From assembly GCF_000145215.1 (NCBI RefSeq), contig NC_014392.1, positions 2,296,001 to 2,360,000 on the forward strand: 64,000 bases of DNA, in the 5' to 3' direction. The position numbers and the translations under genes are program-made. This DNA comes from Caldicellulosiruptor obsidiansis OB47. GTDB lineage: Bacteria; Bacillota; Thermoanaerobacteria; Caldicellulosiruptorales; Caldicellulosiruptoraceae. Of the stretch, positions 37,557-45,233 are shown in pieces. How positions within the stretch are numbered: position 1 is the stretch's first letter; each line of letters starts with the position of its first letter. Under the pieces are notes generated by a model, which was not told the DNA's origin, searched no databases, and saw nothing but the letters and a program-made list of their open reading frames with translations.

Positions 37557-38924
37557 ATGAACAAGTATTTTTTCATAGGTATTGGTGGAATATCAATGAG
37601 TGCCATTGCTCTTATACTCAAAAATCAAGGATTTTGGGTTGAAGGTTCTGACATGCAGGAAAGCACTACTACAAAGATGTTAAAACAAAATGGAATAAAT
37701 GTATATATCGGACATGATGAAAGTCATTTAAATGGTGATGAAACTGTAATTTACACTGCGGCAATTTCAAAAGACAATCCTGAACTTTTAGCAGCAAAGA
37801 GGATGAATCTGAAAATTTACGAGAGGGCAGAATTTTTAGGACTTTTGATGAAAGATTTTAAAAATGTCATTGCAATCTCAGGAACGCATGGAAAAACAAC
37901 TACAACCTCTATGATTGGTTATATCCTGAAAAAAGCAAATTATAACCCTACAGTTCTGGTAGGTGCGTTTGTAAAACAGCTGAGCGGAAATTTTGTGATA
38001 GGTTCAAAAGAATACCTTGTTGTTGAAGCATGTGAGTACGTAGATAGCTTCTTAAAGTTCAATCCTACAATTGGAGTCATCTTAAACATTGACAATGACC
38101 ATTTGGACTATTTCAAAGATATAGATTCAATAAAAAACTCTTTTAAAAAGTTCGCACAGAAAATTTCAACTTCAGGGTTTTTAGTAGCAAACTGTGATGA
38201 TAAAAATGTTAAAGATATCATAAGTCAGCTCAACACACAGATAATTTGTATATCCACAAAAGAAAAAACTGATATTTTTGCCGACAATATCAGCTGTATT
38301 GATGGATACTATGAATTTGACGTTAAAAATAAGGACGATGAGACTTTAGCTCATATAAAACTCAACATTCCTGGTTTTCATAACGTCTATAACGCACTTG
38401 CTGCATTTGCGGTTGCTTCGAAGCTGGGAGTAGAAAGTATTACAATTGAACATGCTATTTCTGAGTTCTGTGGTGCTTCGCGCAGGCTTGAAAAGGTAGG
38501 AGAGTTCGATGGAATATACCTTTATGACGATTATGCTCATCATCCCACCGAAATTAAGGCATCGCTTAATACCCTGAAAAAACTTTCTCAGGGAAAGGTT
38601 TTTGCCATATTCCAACCACACACATTTTCAAGACTTAAAAACCTTTTGAACGAGTTTGCCGAAAGCTTAAGTTTGGCTGACAAGGTTATTGTTACAGATG
38701 TATATGCTGCACGGGAAAAAAATACTTTCGGAATCACATCCGAAAACCTTTATTTGAAACTTAAAGAAATTGGAGTGGACTGTGAATATATAAGCAGTTT
38801 TGAAGATATTGCATCCTATGTAATAAAAGAAGCTAAAAAAGGTGACATTATTGCAACTATTGGTGCAGGTGACATAAATAAATGCATAGATATTATCCTC
38901 AAAAAAGTTCCTGTAAAATCATAA
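37557..38924 (+). CDS. murC: UDP-N-acetylmuramate--L-alanine ligase
   Basis: 455 residues, normal MurC length. N-terminal UDP-binding motif FFIGIGGISMSAIALIL, ATP loop SGTHGKTTTTSMIGYIL (around residue 108), the EACEYVDSFLKF and NIDNDHLDYF substrate region and the C-terminal YDDYAHHPTEI motif. It adds L-alanine to UDP-MurNAc in peptidoglycan synthesis. Own promoter upstream; a hairpin terminator follows. Confidence 0.98.
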   Translation: MNKYFFIGIGGISMSAIALILKNQGFWVEGSDMQESTTTKMLKQNGINVYIGHDESHLNGDETVIYTAAISKDNPELLAAKRMNLKIYERAEFLGLLMKDFKNVIAISGTHGKTTTTSMIGYILKKANYNPTVLVGAFVKQLSGNFVIGSKEYLVVEACEYVDSFLKFNPTIGVILNIDNDHLDYFKDIDSIKNSFKKFAQKISTSGFLVANCDDKNVKDIISQLNTQIICISTKEKTDIFADNISCIDGYYEFDVKNKDDETLAHIKLNIPGFHNVYNALAAFAVASKLGVESITIEHAISEFCGASRRLEKVGEFDGIYLYDDYAHHPTEIKASLNTLKKLSQGKVFAIFQPHTFSRLKNLLNEFAESLSLADKVIVTDVYAAREKNTFGITSENLYLKLKEIGVDCEYISSFEDIASYVIKEAKKGDIIATIGAGDINKCIDIILKKVPVKS

Positions 38925-38929
38925 AAAAT

Positions 38930-38980
38930 ACTGCCTCATTGGAAATTCTGCTTCCAGATGAGGCAGTTTAATTTTTATTT
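38930..38980. terminator. Bidirectional terminator between murC and the SipL-like gene
   Basis: ACTGCCTCAT and ATGAGGCAGT core arms, extended by GGAA/TTCC, with T-rich tails on both sides; the two genes converge. Confidence 0.85.
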
Positions 38981-40528
38981 CACTATTAAAAGTTTTTGAC
39001 CGGGTATAATTTCATCTTTTTCTATCTGATTAAAATCAATGATTTTCTCTACTGTTGTTCTGTATTTTTTTGCTATTTTCCACAGAGTGTCACCTTTCTG
39101 GACAGTATAAATGTACACACTTGCAAGCCTTTCATCTTCTTTTTTTATCTCTTCTATAATATCAACGTCGGACAAAATCTCAATTGAAAGTCCTCTTTTT
39201 ACCCACACTTCAACTGCAAGATGAATCCTCAGTTCAACTTCTGATGTAGAAATAATAGAAAATGATATGTTTTCTATTTCAATATTTGCAAAAGCTCTGT
39301 CTGTTTCCTCTACACCTTCCATATCTAATTTTACATCAAAAGGAATTTGCGTGGTTGTATTTTTTATGATATCCTGCGAGTCTTTAGAAAGATAAATTAA
39401 AAAGACAACAGCAACACCTTTAATATTTACCTTATCCTTTTCTGGTTTTATAAGATCGATTTCTATTCTTCCAGATACAGAAAAGACCTCTTCAGGTTCG
39501 GTAGGCAATAATACTGTGTCTTTTAAAAGATGGACATGCCGACCCTTCCCAACAAACTGCTCTATGCTGAGTAGTTTCTTTGAATCTTTTATCTCATACT
39601 CTGTTGAATATACATCAACAATAGGCTCAATAGTTTTTACATCATGAAATGTTATCTCAGCTTCAATAGCTATATCATACTCTATCCTGCGAAGTTCACC
39701 TATTTCATCAGTCTTGGGCAAAACCTTGAAGTTTTTGATATAAAATTTAACAATCGGTTCTACATCGTCAGGACTATCTGAAAGTTCAAAATAGTGCTGA
39801 ATTAATATCTCATGTTCAACCATCTCAATAGGAGTTTGCCCAACATCTGGTGAATAGAGAGTTTTTAAGTCAACTTTTAAGTCAAAGGTAATCTTTTTCC
39901 TGTCAAACTTGATATTCTTGTCTGAAAGTCTTGCAAAACATTGCAATATTTCTCTGATTGAAGGTTTGCCCTGAGGAATCTCTAAAATCTCTCTTTTTGA
40001 AATCTCTTCTGTTATGCTTCGGGGATTTGAAATTGAAATTTTTTCTTTTAAATACTTTATTGAATGTTCTTCAATGTTGGCAAGATACTCAATAGTAGCT
40101 GGTGCTTTTACTAAAACTGTAATTTCTGCAATTGCTTTAGCAGAAAGTTTGCGTGGACTTATAGGAGAACAAAAGGTGTAAATAAGATCATCTTTGACCT
40201 CATATGCCATTGCAGGTCTTACTCCCAACATATCGAATGTCTTTGTGAATTCTGCTGAACTTGAAACAGAAGCAATCTTCTTTTGCGGATCAGAGGAGAG
40301 ATAAATTACTTTAAACTCTATTTCGCCCTGAACAACTACTTTGTCGTTTAAAACCTCAACATTTGTAATCAAAACTTCACTATCAGTCTGAAGAACTTTC
40401 ACAGCATCCGGTTTTATCTCTGGAAGCAAAATCTCGCCTTCAACAATCACCTTTTGCGAATCTGAGCCATAGACATTAATGTATTCAACCTTTTCAAATC
40501 TTTTTTCCAATGCTAAACTTGCCTCCAT
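38975..40528 (-). CDS. SPOCS/LysM protein (SipL-like, DUF3794)
   Basis: 517 residues. Three SPOCS (DUF3794) repeats can be followed: residues ~20-130, ~185-300 and ~325-440, each with a KVIVEGEI-like strand. A C-terminal LysM domain (residues ~470-516: YTVQKGDTLWKIAKKY, IIPGQKLLIVK) binds peptidoglycan or other glycans. In Clostridioides difficile SipL links SpoIVA to the spore coat; the domain order here matches. No signal peptide, as expected for a mother-cell coat protein. It implies a sporulation-derived gene set, whether or not the organism makes spores. Confidence 0.9.
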   Translation of the reverse strand: MEASLALEKRFEKVEYINVYGSDSQKVIVEGEILLPEIKPDAVKVLQTDSEVLITNVEVLNDKVVVQGEIEFKVIYLSSDPQKKIASVSSSAEFTKTFDMLGVRPAMAYEVKDDLIYTFCSPISPRKLSAKAIAEITVLVKAPATIEYLANIEEHSIKYLKEKISISNPRSITEEISKREILEIPQGKPSIREILQCFARLSDKNIKFDRKKITFDLKVDLKTLYSPDVGQTPIEMVEHEILIQHYFELSDSPDDVEPIVKFYIKNFKVLPKTDEIGELRRIEYDIAIEAEITFHDVKTIEPIVDVYSTEYEIKDSKKLLSIEQFVGKGRHVHLLKDTVLLPTEPEEVFSVSGRIEIDLIKPEKDKVNIKGVAVVFLIYLSKDSQDIIKNTTTQIPFDVKLDMEGVEETDRAFANIEIENISFSIISTSEVELRIHLAVEVWVKRGLSIEILSDVDIIEEIKKEDERLASVYIYTVQKGDTLWKIAKKYRTTVEKIIDFNQIEKDEIIPGQKLLIVK

Positions 40529-40595
40529 TTAATGTTTTCTATCTTCTTCATTATAAAATATATGCAAGGATGTCCCGAAAATATGTAAAATAAAA

Positions 40596-40637
40596 AAGAG
40601 CTTATTCTAAAAATTTGTCTTCAGAATAAGCCCTTTT
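40596..40637 (-). terminator. Terminator of veg
   Basis: GGGCTTATTCT / AGAATAAGCTC arms, then TTTTTTATTTT on the minus strand. Confidence 0.85.
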
Positions 40638-40708
40638 AAGTAGTTGACAAATCAATATTTTTGATTATAATAAAAACGTACAAGGAAAAATTGATAAAAC
40701 TATTGAGT

Positions 40709-40981
40709 TTACATAACACTTACCTTTGTATTTGTCTTACAAAGTATAATTTCTACTGTGTTTGTAATAAGATCAGAATAGGTGTATGTTACACACCTGT
40801 ACTGTTTACATTCTCTGTCAATCGGAAACTTGACAACAAAGATATTTGAATAAGTGTTCTCCAAAATACCTTCAACCTCAATCATTTTTTTGCGTCCTTT
40901 ATTGGCACGAATTAAAACCTTTTCGCCTTTTAGGGCTTCAATGTCTTTTCTCAGCTGTTGAAGGTGAAGTTTATCAACCAC
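40709..40981 (-). CDS. veg: Veg protein (DUF1021)
   Basis: 90 residues from a GTG start. The sequence DKLHLQQLRKDIEALKGEKV and VEGILENTYSNIFVV is typical of Veg. In Bacillus subtilis veg is very strongly transcribed and Veg stimulates biofilm formation; a role here is not known. A full-consensus promoter lies about 130 bp upstream. The start lacks a strong ribosome site (AGGGG is 13 bases off), which is odd for a gene with so strong a promoter. Confidence 0.92.
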   Translation of the reverse strand: MVDKLHLQQLRKDIEALKGEKVLIRANKGRKKMIEVEGILENTYSNIFVVKFPIDRECKQYRCVTYTYSDLITNTVEIILCKTNTKVSVM

Positions 40982-41108
40982 CTTAACATCACTGCCCCTC
41001 TACAAATATTTAATTTTCGCAGCTGCATAAAATTTTCTCAATTTTACTATACTTAAAAACATTATTATTATATCATTATTCTTTTTTTTGTAAATAGAGG
41101 GGGTAAAT

Positions 41109-41137
41109 ATTATAAAGGGTTTTTAAAAAGTTGTCAA
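41109..41137 (-). promoter_or_regulatory. Full-consensus sigma-A promoter of veg
   Basis: On the minus strand TTGACA (41132-41137), 17-bp spacer, TATAAT (41109-41114): no mismatch to consensus. The predicted leader is about 120 nt. Confidence 0.85.
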
Positions 41138-41292
41138 GGACTTAATTTTAGAGTTTTTGTCGAAAATATCGGTTTAAATACAAGCAATTTGTCGTTTTTT
41201 CTGTTTTTCTCATGAATAGAGGCATTCTTGATTTTTTTGAGCAATATATTTTTTAGTTTTCTTAATTTTCATAAAGTAAAATTTATATTGTA

Positions 41293-41321
41293 TTGACATA
41301 AAGATTCTTTTTTGATAAATT
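41293..41321 (+). promoter_or_regulatory. Sigma-A promoter of the small-RNA / DUF2828 locus
   Basis: TTGACA (41293-41298), 17-bp spacer, TAAATT (41316-41321). Predicted start near 41328, six bases before the first hairpin. The 200 bases further upstream hold nothing else recognisable. Confidence 0.6.
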
Positions 41322-41333
41322 TAAATTGAATAA

Positions 41334-41385
41334 AGAGACACTAACAGCGATGATACAAGCTGAGGAAAAAAGTGTCTCGTTTTTT
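41334..41385 (+). ncRNA. Structured RNA element 1 (28-nt loop hairpin)
   Basis: GAGACACT (41335-41342) pairs with AGTGTCTC (41371-41378) around a 28-nt loop that starts AACAGCGATGAT and ends in A5; CAGC and GCTG inside can pair. It is followed by GTTTTTT, so a ~55-nt RNA could end here, with read-through into the downstream elements. Confidence 0.6.
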
Positions 41386-41396
41386 AATTCTTTTAA

Positions 41397-41440
41397 AAGA
41401 CCCCAACAGCAAATATCATCTCAAAGCGAAAAGGGGTCTT
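41397..41440 (+). ncRNA. Structured RNA element 2 (28-nt loop hairpin)
   Basis: AAGACCCC (41397-41404) pairs with GGGGTCTT (41433-41440) around a 28-nt loop starting AACAGCAAATAT and ending in A4. Stem length, loop length and the loop start match element 1 while the stem bases differ completely, which indicates a conserved fold. Confidence 0.6.
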
Positions 41441-41447
41441 GTAAAGT

Positions 41448-41549
41448 ACCTCTGTCAAAGATGCAGACAGCAAATATTTTTTGGATAGGCCTGCAGACTT
41501 TTCTGTGGGCTGATGGTTCGAAGCCATCATGCATCTTGAAGACAGAGGT
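41448..41549 (+). ncRNA. Y-RNA-like RNA with tRNA-mimic module
   Basis: Closing stem ACCTCTGTC / GACAGAGGT (41448-41456, 41541-41549), a 1x3 internal bulge, then AAGATGCA / TGCATCTT (41458-41465, 41530-41537). Inside are an 8-bp arm with 6-nt loop (41489-41510) and, abutting it, TGATGG-TTCGAAG-CCATCA (41511-41529), a perfect T-arm with the TTCRA loop of tRNAs, directly continuous with the upper stem as in tRNA. The 41466-41488 segment begins GACAGCAAATAT, the motif of elements 1 and 2. No acceptor CCA. Bacterial Y RNAs (YrlA) are known to carry such tRNA-like modules. Confidence 0.6.
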
Positions 41550-41594
41550 GTCTTTATGTATTTAAAATAGAATTATGCTCTGGAGGAAAATGTG

Positions 41595-43070
41595 ATGAGT
41601 GATGAGTTTCTCAACGAGTTAGAAAAATCAACAAACATTTCTCGCACAGAAAATAATGCACTGACATTTCAATCTACACTCAATGCAAATCTTGATTGGT
41701 TTTCAATGAGTGGTGGTTTGAGATTTCAACCAGAGGATAGAGTTATATCTTTATTTATGAAAGCATTTTATGAAGATAAGCAACTTGCTATGAAAAATTT
41801 ATTCTTCACAAGGGATATTAAAAAAGGACTTGGTGAACGTAGAGTTTTTAGAGTTGTTCTCAAACACCTTGCTAAAACCCATCCGGATATTGTCAGAAAA
41901 AACATTGTCTTTATTCCTTTTTTTGGACGCTGGGATGACTTATATGAACTGATTGATACACCAGTTGAAAACTCCATGTGGTTTTTTATTAAACAGCAAT
42001 TGTCTGAAGACTTAAAATCAGAAAACCCTTCACTTTTGGCAAAATGGCTCAAAAGTGAAAATACTTCTTCAAAAGAGTCAGTAAAACTTGCAAAGAAGAC
42101 TCGTAAAGCCCTTTTGATGACACCAAAAGAATATAGAAAAACATTAGCTGAACTTAGAAAAAGAATTGATGTTTTGGAAAGAAGACTATCAGAGAAAGAC
42201 TATACATTCGATTACGAAAAAGTCCCTTCACAAGCAATGCTAAAATACAGAAAAGCATTTTTGCGAAATGACAAAGACAGATACACTCAGTACATTGAAA
42301 AAGTCATTCAGGGAAAGAAAAAGATTAATACAAATACACTCTCTGCTGTGCAGATTGTAAGACAAATACTTATAGATAGAGGTAAAATGTCACTTGAAGA
42401 AAAGAAACATCTGGATCTTCTGTGGCAAAACATTCCAAAGATTGACACATCAGAGAATGCTCTTGTTGTAGCAGATACATCAGGTTCTATGTTTTATGCA
42501 TGTGGTCAGTATGCTCTTGGAATTGCTGCTTCGGTTGGTTTAGCATTGTATTATGCAGAAAATAATAAAGGAATTTTTCATAATAGGTTTATTACTTTTT
42601 CTGCGAAACCTAAGTTACAAAAAATCCAAGGAAAAACTATTTATGAGAAAGTTAAATTTTTAGAAAATGCAGACTGGGAATGCAACACAGATATTGAAGC
42701 AGTCTTCACACTCATATTAAATATTGCAATAAATAAAAATTTAGCACAAGAGGACTTGCCCAAAAAATTATATATTGTCTCAGACATGGAGTTTGACGAA
42801 GCCACAAGAGTTTCACCTGACGCACCACTTTTTGATGCGATAAGAGAAAGGTATAAAAATCATGGATATGAGTTGCCTACTTTGGTGTTCTGGAATGTCT
42901 CATCAAGGCATAACAACATTCCTGTAACTAAAGAAACACCAAATGTACTTTTAGTATCTGGAATGTCTCAAAAAATATTTGAAAACCTTATTAAAAATCA
43001 ACTTCCAGATCCTGTAGAATTTATGCTTGAAGTATTGAACAATGAAAGATACTCTGTTATTCAAATATAA
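41595..43070 (+). CDS. DUF2828 protein with TROVE-like helical domain and VWA domain (Ro-like)
   Basis: 491 residues from the ATG at 41595 (GGAGG eight bases upstream). N-terminal helical part: NANLDWFSMSGGLR, LFFTRDIKKGLGERRVFRVV and FFGRWDDLYEL, then a basic middle region with VPSQAMLKYRKAFLRND. The C-terminal von Willebrand A domain has an intact MIDAS start (VVADTSGSMFY) and the later SDMEFDEA acidic pair. This is the layout of Ro60/Rsr: an RNA-binding helical ring plus a VWA domain. DUF2828 has no proven function; the structured RNA just upstream suggests an RNA-binding ribonucleoprotein role. Confidence 0.82.
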   Translation: MSDEFLNELEKSTNISRTENNALTFQSTLNANLDWFSMSGGLRFQPEDRVISLFMKAFYEDKQLAMKNLFFTRDIKKGLGERRVFRVVLKHLAKTHPDIVRKNIVFIPFFGRWDDLYELIDTPVENSMWFFIKQQLSEDLKSENPSLLAKWLKSENTSSKESVKLAKKTRKALLMTPKEYRKTLAELRKRIDVLERRLSEKDYTFDYEKVPSQAMLKYRKAFLRNDKDRYTQYIEKVIQGKKKINTNTLSAVQIVRQILIDRGKMSLEEKKHLDLLWQNIPKIDTSENALVVADTSGSMFYACGQYALGIAASVGLALYYAENNKGIFHNRFITFSAKPKLQKIQGKTIYEKVKFLENADWECNTDIEAVFTLILNIAINKNLAQEDLPKKLYIVSDMEFDEATRVSPDAPLFDAIRERYKNHGYELPTLVFWNVSSRHNNIPVTKETPNVLLVSGMSQKIFENLIKNQLPDPVEFMLEVLNNERYSVIQI

Positions 43071-43162
43071 CTTTTCGAGTTTTTACTTCTTGCTTTTAAC
43101 TTTCCCATTGTCAAAACTCAAAATATGCCTTATAATAGATAAAGTGAAAAGGGAATAGTAGC

Positions 43163-43255
43163 GGAGAGATGGCCGAGTGGTCGAAGGCGCACGACTGGAA
43201 ATCGTGTGTACCCCCAAAAGGGGTACCGAGGGTTCAAATCCCTCTCTCTCCGCCA
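43163..43255 (+). tRNA. tRNA-Ser (anticodon GGA)
   Basis: Acceptor GGAGAGA / TCTCTCC with encoded CCA, D-arm GGCCGAGTGG, anticodon stem CGACT-GGA-AATCG context, a long variable arm (TACCCC / GGGGTA) of class II tRNAs, and T-arm GAGGG-TTCAAAT-CCCTC. Reads UCC and UCU codons. Confidence 0.97.
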
Positions 43256-43546
43256 TTTTTATTGGGTTTTGAGTTGGCAAATTATGGAGTGTAATATTTG
43301 CATTCTAAAAATCGTGTGAAAAATTTTTATACTTCTTACGTTCACAGAATTAGCGTGAGCAAAGCTTTTGTTTTAGCAATTCAATACTTTCCCTTCAAGG
43401 ATATCCAGATAGTTATTAACAATTTTTTATTTGAATATTTTGGACAAAAATTTTTCGGTTTTGTCTTCAAAACAATTATTTTTCTTATTCGTAAACTATG
43501 ATTTTATTTTTGGTTTACTATTTACAATTTCTATGCTATTATTTAA

Positions 43547-43760
43547 GTGAACTACCATCCACCTGAAGAGGTGGAGGCTTCCTGCTTCATCGGCCAGACT
43601 TGCTACTGGGGAGGGAATCCCCAGTAGTAGAGGTCTAGGTCTTCCACAGGCGTAAATTCGGGTGGTCCCCACCCTACTAACCGCTTATATAAACAATCCC
43701 ATAGTTTCTCAAGTTTCTCGCTGCATTCTCGTCCCTATCATGAATCGTTCTACATTCAGG
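43547..43760 (-). ncRNA. Candidate omega-RNA of the IS605-type element
   Basis: Follows and overlaps the tnpB 3' end. It contains a long hairpin CTACTACTGGGGATT / AATCCCC-like (43600-43632) and a terminal hairpin CCTCCACCTC-TTCAGGTGGA (43559-43578), preceded by GAAGCAGGAAG and ending GGTAGTTCAC. The guide would be the flank from 43546 downward. The 5' end was not determined. Confidence 0.6.
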
Positions 43761-44798
43761 ACATTCCCATACCCTATCCTTCAGTTTTAACTCCTTGTTG
43801 ATATATCCACATATACTACACATTCTCGAAGATGGGAATGTCTTATCTACCTCTATTACTCTCCTGCCATACCAATCTGCCTTGTATCTAAGATATTCTA
43901 AAAACTTTGACCATGAACTATCAAGAATGTGTTTGGATAATCTTGTTTTTGATAGTCCTTTTACGTTCAAACTTTCGACCACCACGACTTGGTTCTCGTC
44001 TATGATGGTCTTGGAAAGTTTATGCAAAAAATCTTCCCTTGCATTTTTTACATACTCATGCTCTTTTGCAAGCCTTTTTCTTGCTTTCTCCCAGTTTTTA
44101 GAGCCTTCCTCCTTCCTTGACAGTTGCCTTTGTAGTCTTTTTAGTCTTTTTTCAGCTTTGATAAGATATTTCGGATATTCAACCTTCAAAGTTCCTGTGT
44201 CATTTGCAATTGTTGCAAAACTTTTCAAACCTAAATCTATCCCGCCAATAAAATTCTTTGGCTCTTTTACCTCATTTCTTGGGTCTTGTACATCTACAAG
44301 TATACTTACATAGTATTTGTCTGCTTTCGTTTTTACAACTGTTGCAGATTTTATTTCCCCTTCAAACTTTCTGTGAAATACTGTTTTTATTCCACTTTTT
44401 ATCTTTGGTAGGTAAATAAAACCTTTTTCAAAATCTACTCTAATTGTTTCATTGCCATTTTTGAGTCGCTGGTTGTTTGTTGTGTATGACTGCTTATCTT
44501 TCTTTTTCTTGAACTTTGGCATTCTAAAATGTTTCGGGTTTTTGAAATGGTTTCTGAACGCCTTTTCCTGCTCAAGTTGAACATTTGCAAGTGCAAGACT
44601 GTCTGCTTCTCTCAGGAAAGGGTATTCCTTTTTATATCTTGCTGGAGTTATCCTTGGAATCTTTCTACCCTGTCTTAAGGTTTCAAGCTTTTCTTCTAAC
44701 ATCTTGTTCCATACAAATCTACAACAACCAAATGTCTTTTCAAAGAATTCTTCCTGTGCTTCAGTTGGATATATTCGATACCTATATGCTTTCAACAT
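43677..44798 (-). CDS. tnpB: TnpB RNA-guided nuclease
   Basis: 373 residues, complete. Helix-turn-helix N-terminus (YRIYPTEAQEEFFEKTFGCCRFVWN), RuvC-I Asp in IGGIDLGLKSFATI, RuvC-II Glu in VVVVESLNVKGLSK, zinc ribbon CSICG / CPEC and RuvC-III Asp in HDRDENAARNL. All three catalytic acids are intact, unlike the other TnpB in this window. With its omega-RNA it should cut target DNA next to a TAM and help keep the element. The start overlaps the tnpA end. Confidence 0.93.
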   Translation of the reverse strand: MLKAYRYRIYPTEAQEEFFEKTFGCCRFVWNKMLEEKLETLRQGRKIPRITPARYKKEYPFLREADSLALANVQLEQEKAFRNHFKNPKHFRMPKFKKKKDKQSYTTNNQRLKNGNETIRVDFEKGFIYLPKIKSGIKTVFHRKFEGEIKSATVVKTKADKYYVSILVDVQDPRNEVKEPKNFIGGIDLGLKSFATIANDTGTLKVEYPKYLIKAEKRLKRLQRQLSRKEEGSKNWEKARKRLAKEHEYVKNAREDFLHKLSKTIIDENQVVVVESLNVKGLSKTRLSKHILDSSWSKFLEYLRYKADWYGRRVIEVDKTFPSSRMCSICGYINKELKLKDRVWECPECRTIHDRDENAARNLRNYGIVYISG

Positions 44799-45199
44799 TT
44801 TCTTTTCTCACCTTGACTTTCAATGTATTTTCTAATTACTTCAACTGGGGCACCACCACTTGTCAGTAAACAATAACTTCTTGACCAAAAATATTCCTTC
44901 CATAGTTTTTGCTTAATTTCAGGAAATTCTTTTTTTATAAGCCTTGAAGAGGCACTTTTATAAGCATTTATAAACTTGGAAAGTGGTGTTGTAGGAGTTG
45001 CCTTGAACAAAACATAAATAGAGTCCTTATCATGATTCCACTCAATCAAGGTTATGTTGTAATTGGGTTGAATGTACTCAAAAATTTCTTTTAGTCTTTT
45101 TGAAATTTTCTCATCTATCACATCTCTTCTGTATTTTGTCACTAAAATCAAATGGTAGTAGAGAAGAAATACTGAATGTTTATTTGAGTCAAATTTCAT
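44792..45199 (-). CDS. tnpA: IS200/IS605 Y1 transposase TnpA lacking the HUH histidines
   Basis: 135 residues from the ATG at 45199 (GGTGAT upstream). Overall fold and the nucleophilic tyrosine region (VIRKYIESQG) fit Y1 transposases. The metal-binding HUH motif, normally HxH within a DHVHLLF-like strand, reads DKDSIYVLFKA: both histidines are replaced (Ser, Tyr). The protein should therefore be unable to coordinate the catalytic metal. The frame is otherwise uninterrupted. Its promoter is also split by the IS4-like insertion. Confidence 0.85.
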   Translation of the reverse strand: MKFDSNKHSVFLLYYHLILVTKYRRDVIDEKISKRLKEIFEYIQPNYNITLIEWNHDKDSIYVLFKATPTTPLSKFINAYKSASSRLIKKEFPEIKQKLWKEYFWSRSYCLLTSGGAPVEVIRKYIESQGEKRKC

Positions 45200-45219
45200 A
45201 ATCATCACCAGTTTTATTA

Positions 45220-45233
45220 TATACCGAAACTTA
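45220..45233 (+). repeat. Target-site duplication, left copy
   Basis: TATATACCGAAACT, repeated exactly at 46346-46359 on the other side of the IS4-like element. Confidence 0.8.

Noticed and set aside
41448..41549. A canonical tRNA gene at the T-arm motif
   Set aside because: There is a T-arm but no acceptor CCA, no proper anticodon loop (6-nt loop) and no clear D-arm; the closing stem has a bulge that tRNAs lack.
43083..43280. Minus-strand 65-codon frame containing EREGFEPSVPLL
   Set aside because: It is antisense to tRNA-Ser; this is a well-known false protein created by the tRNA gene.
43795..44313. 172-codon plus-strand frame
   Set aside because: Antisense of tnpB; the opposite strand holds all the RuvC and zinc motifs.
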